A stretch of DNA of 10,362 nt, taken from assembly GCA_038211475.1 (NCBI GenBank), contig JBBQVN010000132.1, forward strand, positions 1 to 10,362, given 5' to 3'. Source of the DNA: JANYBT01 sp038211475 (GTDB lineage Bacteria > Acidobacteriota > Terriglobia > Terriglobales > Acidobacteriaceae). Shown here piece after piece: positions 6,490 to 10,362 of the stretch. Each line of letters opens with the position of its first letter. Positions within the stretch are counted from its first letter, which is position 1. The notes beneath the pieces are model-generated. The model worked only from the letters and a program-made list of their open reading frames with translations. It searched no databases and was not told where the DNA came from. The position numbers and the translations under genes were made by a program.

Positions 6490-6961
6490 ATGCGCATTTG
6501 TGGTTTCCTGTGCCGATGGACCGCGCTCACGTGCTCCGCGCAAACCTCCAACGCGACGCTGGAGACCAGTGAGACGCTGTTCCGTGCTGACGGCGATGAA
6601 CGCTTGCGGATTCGATAAGGACCTGGAGAAATCCAGCCCGCTGGGAGGCGAGGTGCGTGCGGAAGTGAAGAGTGTTTTGGAAGCGTCGTTGGGGGCGCAC
6701 GATGCGGCCCAGCCCATGTGCACCTTCTACCACGACCACCAGGGAACGGACGCCGCCAAAGACCTTTCGCAATATGTATCTCTCGCGCTTTACATGAATC
6801 CGCCTCCGGCTTTCGGGTTCAAGGTGAAAGAAGCGGAACTTTCCCCGGATGCGACCACGGTGTCGGGTCTGATGGCCACCCTTCCGAAGTTCTCCGAGAC
6901 TGCGGGCGTGCACAAAATTTGGCTGGGCCACCAGCAGGAGTACGCGGCGTTGACGCAGACG
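6490..6961 (+). pseudogene. secreted protein of unknown function, frameshifted and 3'-truncated
   Basis: ATG 6490 opens MRICGFLCRWTALTCSAQTS, a poor signal peptide, then NATLETSETLF. At about 6581-6584 the reading must shift by one base to continue as VLTAMNACGFDKDLEKSSPL. After that it stays open with VRAEVKSVLEAS, MCTFYHDHQGTDAAKDLSQY, VSLALYMNPPPAF and GVHKIWLGHQQEYAALTQ. The string of motifs reads, from memory, as the N-terminal half of a secreted family common in Acidobacteria (LETSETLFSVLTA.NACG.., DLSQYVSLALY, WL.HQ.EY..L...YHEP). Its function is unknown to me. After ALTQT (6961) the sequence departs and enters the right end of an IS21 remnant in the opposite orientation; the C-terminal half is missing. 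No ribosome binding site lies close to ATG 6490; a GCAGGAGG is about 22 bases away. Frameshift plus truncation make it a pseudogene. Confidence 0.65.
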
Positions 6962-6976
6962 TTTTTTCTGGGCTTC

Positions 6977-7449
6977 CTAGGAGTTGGCGGCTGGAGAGCG
7001 CTTGCGCTTGCTCTGCTTCAGGCGGTAGCTCTCGCCATTCATCTCCAGGATGTGGACATGGTGGGTGAGCCGGCCCAGCAGCGCGCCCGTCAGGCGTTCC
7101 GATCCCAGCACCCCGGTCCGCTCCTGGAACGGGAGATTACTGGTCACCAGCTCGAGCCCCGTTCGTAGCGCTGGCTGAAGACCTCGAACAGAAGTTCCGC
7201 GCCGGACTTGGACAGCGGCACGAAACCCAACTCAACGACGATCAGCAGTTCGTAGCTGGCCATCTGTTTCTGGAAGCGCAGCAATCGCTTCTCATCCTTG
7301 GCCTCCATCAGTTCGTGCACCATCGCGGCCGCCGTCCTGAAACGCACCCGATGACCTCGCTGGCAGGCGGCCAAACCGAGCGCCATGGCGAGATGGGTTT
7401 TTCCCGTGCCGCTGTTGCCCAACAACAGCACGTTTTCCCGCCGCAGCAG
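6977..7449 (-). pseudogene. istB: IS21-family helper ATPase remnant (istB), 5'-truncated and frameshifted
   Basis: From about 7449 the minus strand reads RRENVLLLGNSGTGKTHLAM (Walker A intact), then AAAMVHELMEAKDEKRLL and YELLIVVELGFVPLSK. The last is the Walker B region of IstB/DnaA-like AAA+ ATPases, but the usual Asp (LLIVDELGF) is Val here (codon 7236-7234). SGAELLFEVFSQRYERGS follows. At about 7151 one base is missing. In the shifted frame the protein continues LVTSNLPFQERTGVLGSERL and THHVHILEMNGESYRLKQS to TAG 6977-6979. The first 80 or so residues of IstB and the whole of istA are absent; upstream of RRENV the sequence is unrelated. IstB normally assists the IstA transposase in target selection. 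With N-terminal loss, a Walker B change and a frameshift, this copy is dead. It abuts the truncated secreted-protein gene, so the element or a later deletion probably removed that gene's 3' half. Confidence 0.85.
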
Positions 7450-7751
7450 CTGCGTCGGGTTCGGATAGCAGCTAAAAGGAGGAGAAGCAAGAGCCTGAGA
7501 AGCTCGCACATGGTGATAAAGGCTGGCGCGAGCGGACAAATTGCTTGACTCTTTGGTCAAACAGAGCGGCAATGGACATGCCAGCAGGAGGTGTTGGGTC
7601 CATGAACGAAACCAAGATCAGGAAGCCAAAGCCCAGCAAGAAACAGGCAGTCGCCCAGTTGCTGACAGAGGTGCCAACCGGAGCGCCGGGGGTTGCGCCA
7701 GCTCTGGCAAGATCTGTTTGGACGCCGGCTATCTCACGGAGGAGCCATACT

Positions 7752-8210
7752 TTGACAAAAACAGCAGTAATCGCTGTAACAACATTGCTCTGTTGTCTCA
7801 CTCTATGCATCAGCCTGAACGCCCAGGCTGCTGGCGATGTGGTCCAGCAGATCAAACAACTGCAGCAGGACTTCAATAGCGCGCAGATGAAGAACGATGT
7901 GTCGTGGGCGCAGGAGCATTTGGCTGACGGCTATATGGCAGGAAACAGTTGGGGGGCGTGGCAAACGAAGGAGGATGTCGTCAAGGGTATGCAGAACAAG
8001 ACGAACAGGTATAAGAGCGCCGACATCAGCGACATGCATGGGGCGACCTTCGGTTCGAACATCGCAGTTTCACATTACACGTCCACCTACGACGCGGAGC
8101 TTAACGGCACGCATCGGGCGCGAACGGTAATCTGCAGCGACACCTGGGTGAATGATTCCGGTACATGGAAAACTGCATCGTCCCACTGCTCGAGGGTGAA
8201 GGGCATGTAA
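7752..8210 (+). CDS. secreted NTF2-like (DUF4440/SnoaL-type) protein
   Basis: I prefer TTG 7752, which has GGAGGAG seven bases upstream (7738-7744) and begins a standard signal peptide (MTKTAVIAVTTLLCCL, then TLCISLNAQA). The precursor is 152 residues. The mature domain starts with DVVQQIKQLQQDFNSAQMKN, followed by WAQEHLADGYMAG, a WQTKEDVVKGM helix, ISDMHGATFGSNIAVSHY and CSDTWVNDSGTWKTASSH. This is the helix-helix-curved-sheet order of NTF2-like DUF4440 proteins: small cone-shaped domains used for ligand binding or occasionally catalysis. No catalytic Asp/His pair is assignable. The two Cys in the mature part (CSDTW and HCSRV) could form a disulphide. An upstream in-frame ATG 7602 also has a strong AGGAGG ten bases away. 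It would add a 50-residue basic N-terminus (MNETKIRKPKPSKKQ) and make the hydrophobic stretch a signal anchor. The role is unknown; no operon partner is adjacent. Confidence 0.75.
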   Translation: MTKTAVIAVTTLLCCLTLCISLNAQAAGDVVQQIKQLQQDFNSAQMKNDVSWAQEHLADGYMAGNSWGAWQTKEDVVKGMQNKTNRYKSADISDMHGATFGSNIAVSHYTSTYDAELNGTHRARTVICSDTWVNDSGTWKTASSHCSRVKGM

Positions 8211-8351
8211 CGGATAGGACCAAAGCATTCTACGGCATAGCCGTGGTCAAAACGACGATGCTCGTTGGCATTGAACTTAAGATTCCGCGTCAAACGCCTC
8301 GCAACTTAAATTCTGGCCACGACTCTCTCTTCCATCAAGTAGGATGTTTTA

Positions 8352-10220
8352 ATGAATTTTGTCGATTGGTTATTGGCAGATCTTCGACTTCCCAAGGGTG
8401 TGAAAAATCAGCCCGATGCGGAGCACTCATGGTGGCGCGTGATGTGCCTTACGGGCGTTGATTATTTTTCCACTCTGGGATATCAGCCCGGCTTAGCGTT
8501 TCTCGCCGCCGGCGCGCTTTCGCCGATTGCAACTCTCATCCTGGTTTTGGTCACGCTGTTTGCCGCTGTGCCGGTCTACAGTCGCGTCGCCGCCGCCAGT
8601 CCAAATGGACAGGGCAGCATTGCGATGCTCGAAAAACTCTTTCCTCAATGGAAGGGAAAAGTCTTTGTCTTAGTCCTGCTCGGTTTCGCAACCACCGACT
8701 TCATCATAACTATGACGCTTTCGGCCGCCGATGCCGCCGCGCACTTCACTCATAATCCATTCACTCCGCATTTCATGAGCGATCAAATGGCGGTCACTTT
8801 AATCCTGCTCGCAATTCTCGGAGCAATTTTTCTAAAAGGATTCAAAGAAGCGATCGGCATCGCTGTACTTTTAGTAGGCGTTTATCTCACTCTTAGTGGC
8901 ATCATCACTGTGGTCGCGATTTTAGAGGTCGTCAAGCATCCGCATGTTTTCGCCAATTGGAAAGACGCTCTCTACACGCAGCATGGCAGCGTGTTTTCTA
9001 TGATAGGAGTATCACTGATCCTTTTCCCTAAACTCGCTTTGGGACTCTCTGGCTTCGAGACTGGGGTTGCGGTCATGCCTTTAATAAAGGCAGAGAGTCT
9101 GGAAGGCAGAATCCGCAACACGCGTTTGTTGCTGAGTACTGCCGCCTTCATGATGAGCGCTTTCCTCATTGCCACCAGCGTTGTGACCACATTGCTAATT
9201 CCAGCTGAAGCGTTTCAAGATGGAGGTCCTGCGAACGGCCGCGCTCTCGCCTACCTGGCCCACAACTATCTGGGCAATGCTTTTGGATCGCTCTACGATC
9301 TGAGCACGATTTCAATTCTGGCATTCGCGGGCGCTTCCGCGATGGCCGGACTGTTGAATCTTATTCCCCGATATCTCCCGCGTTTCGGCATGGCTCCGGA
9401 GTGGGCGCGCGCGTCGCGACCCCTGGTTCTCGTTTTCGTGGGAATAGCGTTAGTGGTCACACTGCTTTTCCACGCCAACGTGGACGCGCAGGGAGGAGCT
9501 TACGCCACTGGCGTACTCATACTCATCACCTCGGCGGCGATTGCGGTTACGATTTCCGTCTGGCATAAAAGCAGTCACTGGCTTTTTCTTGTTATGTCTC
9601 TCGTCTTTATTTACACCACGGTCCTGAATATTAAAGAGCGCCCTGATGGAATCAAGATCGCATCAGTTTTCATTCTTACGATTATCGTGACATCGTTAGT
9701 TTCGCGGGCATTGCGATCTACCGAACTGCGAATCTGTGGCGTCCATCTCGATTCCGCGGCACAGGCTTTGCTGGATGAGTGTTACGGCCACACCATTCGC
9801 CTTGTGCCTCGCAGGCCGCAGCCCGAAAGCGAAGCCGATTTAGACGGAATCGACCGAAAGGTCCGGTATATCAACGGAATCAATTCCCATGAGCGCCTTT
9901 ATTTTTTCGAAGTTGAACCTGGAGATATCTCTGATTTTGAAGATAATCTCGCAATTACCGGTGAGCGATTGGGAAAACACCGTGTTCTTCGCGCTAAAAG
10001 CCCGGTGGTTCCAAATGCGATCGCTGCGCTGCTGATCTATCTTGAAAGCACCACCGGAAATGCTCCTCATGCCTACTTCAAATGGCATGAGGGAAATCCC
10101 ATTTCCAATCTGTTCGCTTTTCTTTTCTTTGGAGAGGGTGATGCTGCGCCCATCACCCACGAAGTTTTGCGCCGCGCAGTGCAAGATCCGAGGAAGAGAC
10201 CGGTCGTTCACGTGAGCTGA
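8352..10220 (+). CDS. APC-superfamily permease with long cytosolic C-terminal domain
   Basis: Complete gene of 622 residues; ATG 8352 has AGGA seven bases upstream. The first 450 residues hold about 11-12 hydrophobic membrane segments. The N-terminal conserved region reads WWRVMCLTGVDYFSTLGYQP followed by GLAFLAAGALSPIATL, the substrate-site helix 1 region of amino acid/polyamine/organocation transporters. ASPNGQGSIAMLEKLF, GFATTDFIITMTLSAADAAA and GLSGFETGVAVMPLIKA (helix 6 region) are further family hallmarks, as is GGAYATGVLILITSAA at about 381-396. The last 165 residues are soluble. From memory this matches proteins annotated only as 'APC family permease' of 600-650 residues in Acidobacteria and Actinobacteria. 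The substrate is not known; an amino acid or a cation are both possible, and KimA-type potassium importers are distant relatives. AT content is visibly higher than in the genes to the left, so its history may differ. An IS3 element begins three bases after its stop, which has not altered the protein. Confidence 0.85.
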   Translation: MNFVDWLLADLRLPKGVKNQPDAEHSWWRVMCLTGVDYFSTLGYQPGLAFLAAGALSPIATLILVLVTLFAAVPVYSRVAAASPNGQGSIAMLEKLFPQWKGKVFVLVLLGFATTDFIITMTLSAADAAAHFTHNPFTPHFMSDQMAVTLILLAILGAIFLKGFKEAIGIAVLLVGVYLTLSGIITVVAILEVVKHPHVFANWKDALYTQHGSVFSMIGVSLILFPKLALGLSGFETGVAVMPLIKAESLEGRIRNTRLLLSTAAFMMSAFLIATSVVTTLLIPAEAFQDGGPANGRALAYLAHNYLGNAFGSLYDLSTISILAFAGASAMAGLLNLIPRYLPRFGMAPEWARASRPLVLVFVGIALVVTLLFHANVDAQGGAYATGVLILITSAAIAVTISVWHKSSHWLFLVMSLVFIYTTVLNIKERPDGIKIASVFILTIIVTSLVSRALRSTELRICGVHLDSAAQALLDECYGHTIRLVPRRPQPESEADLDGIDRKVRYINGINSHERLYFFEVEPGDISDFEDNLAITGERLGKHRVLRAKSPVVPNAIAALLIYLESTTGNAPHAYFKWHEGNPISNLFAFLFFGEGDAAPITHEVLRRAVQDPRKRPVVHVS

Positions 10221-10223
10221 ACG

Positions 10224-10362
10224 TGACCTGCCCCCGGAAAACTCGACCACATGAAGCTGGAGTTCTCTCGTAATCTGAACGGGAGGGCGCAGGATGAAGA
10301 AGAGCCGGTACACGGAAGAGCAGATCATCGGGATGTTGAAGCAGCACGAGGCCGGGGTGAAG
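10224..10362 (+). mobile_element. left end of an IS3-family insertion sequence (partial)
   Basis: TGACCTGCCCCCGGAAAA at 10224 is a typical terminal inverted repeat start of IS3-family elements. It is followed by an 80-base leader with GGGAGG upstream of an ATG at 10294 that opens orfA. The right end lies outside the window, so the target duplication cannot be checked. Confidence 0.75.
10294..10362 (+). CDS. IS3-family transposase OrfA, N-terminus only (runs off window)
   Basis: ATG 10294 opens MKKSRYTEEQIIGMLK, continuing QHEAGVK to the window edge (23 codons). This is the start of the helix-turn-helix OrfA of IS3-family elements (MKKSRFTEEQI...LK..EAGVKTADLCR), which binds the element's ends and is normally fused to the OrfB integrase by programmed frameshifting. 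It lies inside the partial element beginning at 10224. No damage is seen in the visible part. Confidence 0.85.
   Translation, partial: MKKSRYTEEQIIGMLKQHEAGVK

Noticed and set aside
7472..7876. Minus-strand 134-codon frame with hydrophobic segments
   Set aside because: It is antisense to the NTF2-like gene and its signal peptide region; its hydrophobicity is a mirror effect.
8232..8244. ACGGC-ATA-GCCGT hairpin as terminator of the NTF2-like gene
   Set aside because: Only five pairs with a three-base loop and no U-run; too weak to call.

Overview
The window looks like a mobile-element-scarred accessory region of a soil-type bacterium. Acidobacteriota (Solibacter/Koribacter-like) is my best guess. 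It rests on the moderately high GC, the style of the secreted proteins, the IS21, integrase and IS3 types, and a secreted protein (6490-6961) that I recall as common in that phylum. This is recognition from memory, not a search result.

Left part, minus strand (1-1317). A two-gene unit runs off the left edge. The upstream gene encodes a 193-residue protein I do not recognise. Thirteen bases later a second gene starts at GTG 722 and stays open to base 1 (240 codons seen). Its K-L-Y-V-S and F-K-V-G motifs suggest the HopA1 / phosphothreonine-lyase-like fold seen in type III effectors and in some lanthipeptide clusters. Bases 1318-1731 are a non-coding or undecipherable stretch, AT-rich near the gene start. 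They are followed by the remnant of a DDE integrase whose middle has been deleted (1732-1954) and by a strong hairpin (1959-1992).

Centre, minus strand (2005-5992). Two large genes form a tight operon: a ~604-residue protein with the pattern of a zinc-dependent phospholipase C fold whose metal ligands appear replaced, and a 366-residue protein with a CARDB-type Ig-like domain. Upstream of them, reading on the minus strand, is a small secreted protein gene with an excellent ribosome binding site and signal peptide. An in-frame TAA lies exactly at the end of the signal peptide, and a hairpin follows the gene.

Right-centre (6056-7449) is a junkyard of broken genes. It holds a fragment resembling the C-terminal part of a phage terminase large subunit joined in frame to the tail of a choice-of-anchor-D domain. 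Next comes a frameshifted, 3'-truncated secreted protein, and then a damaged IS21 istB remnant on the minus strand that abuts it.

Right part, plus strand (7752-10362). A secreted NTF2/DUF4440-like protein is followed by an intact APC-superfamily permease with a long cytosolic tail. The left end of an IS3-family element begins three bases after the permease stop and leaves the window inside orfA.

The best candidates for something new are the HopA1-like gene pair, the apparent pseudo-phospholipase/CARDB operon, and the stop codon placed exactly between a signal peptide and its mature protein.
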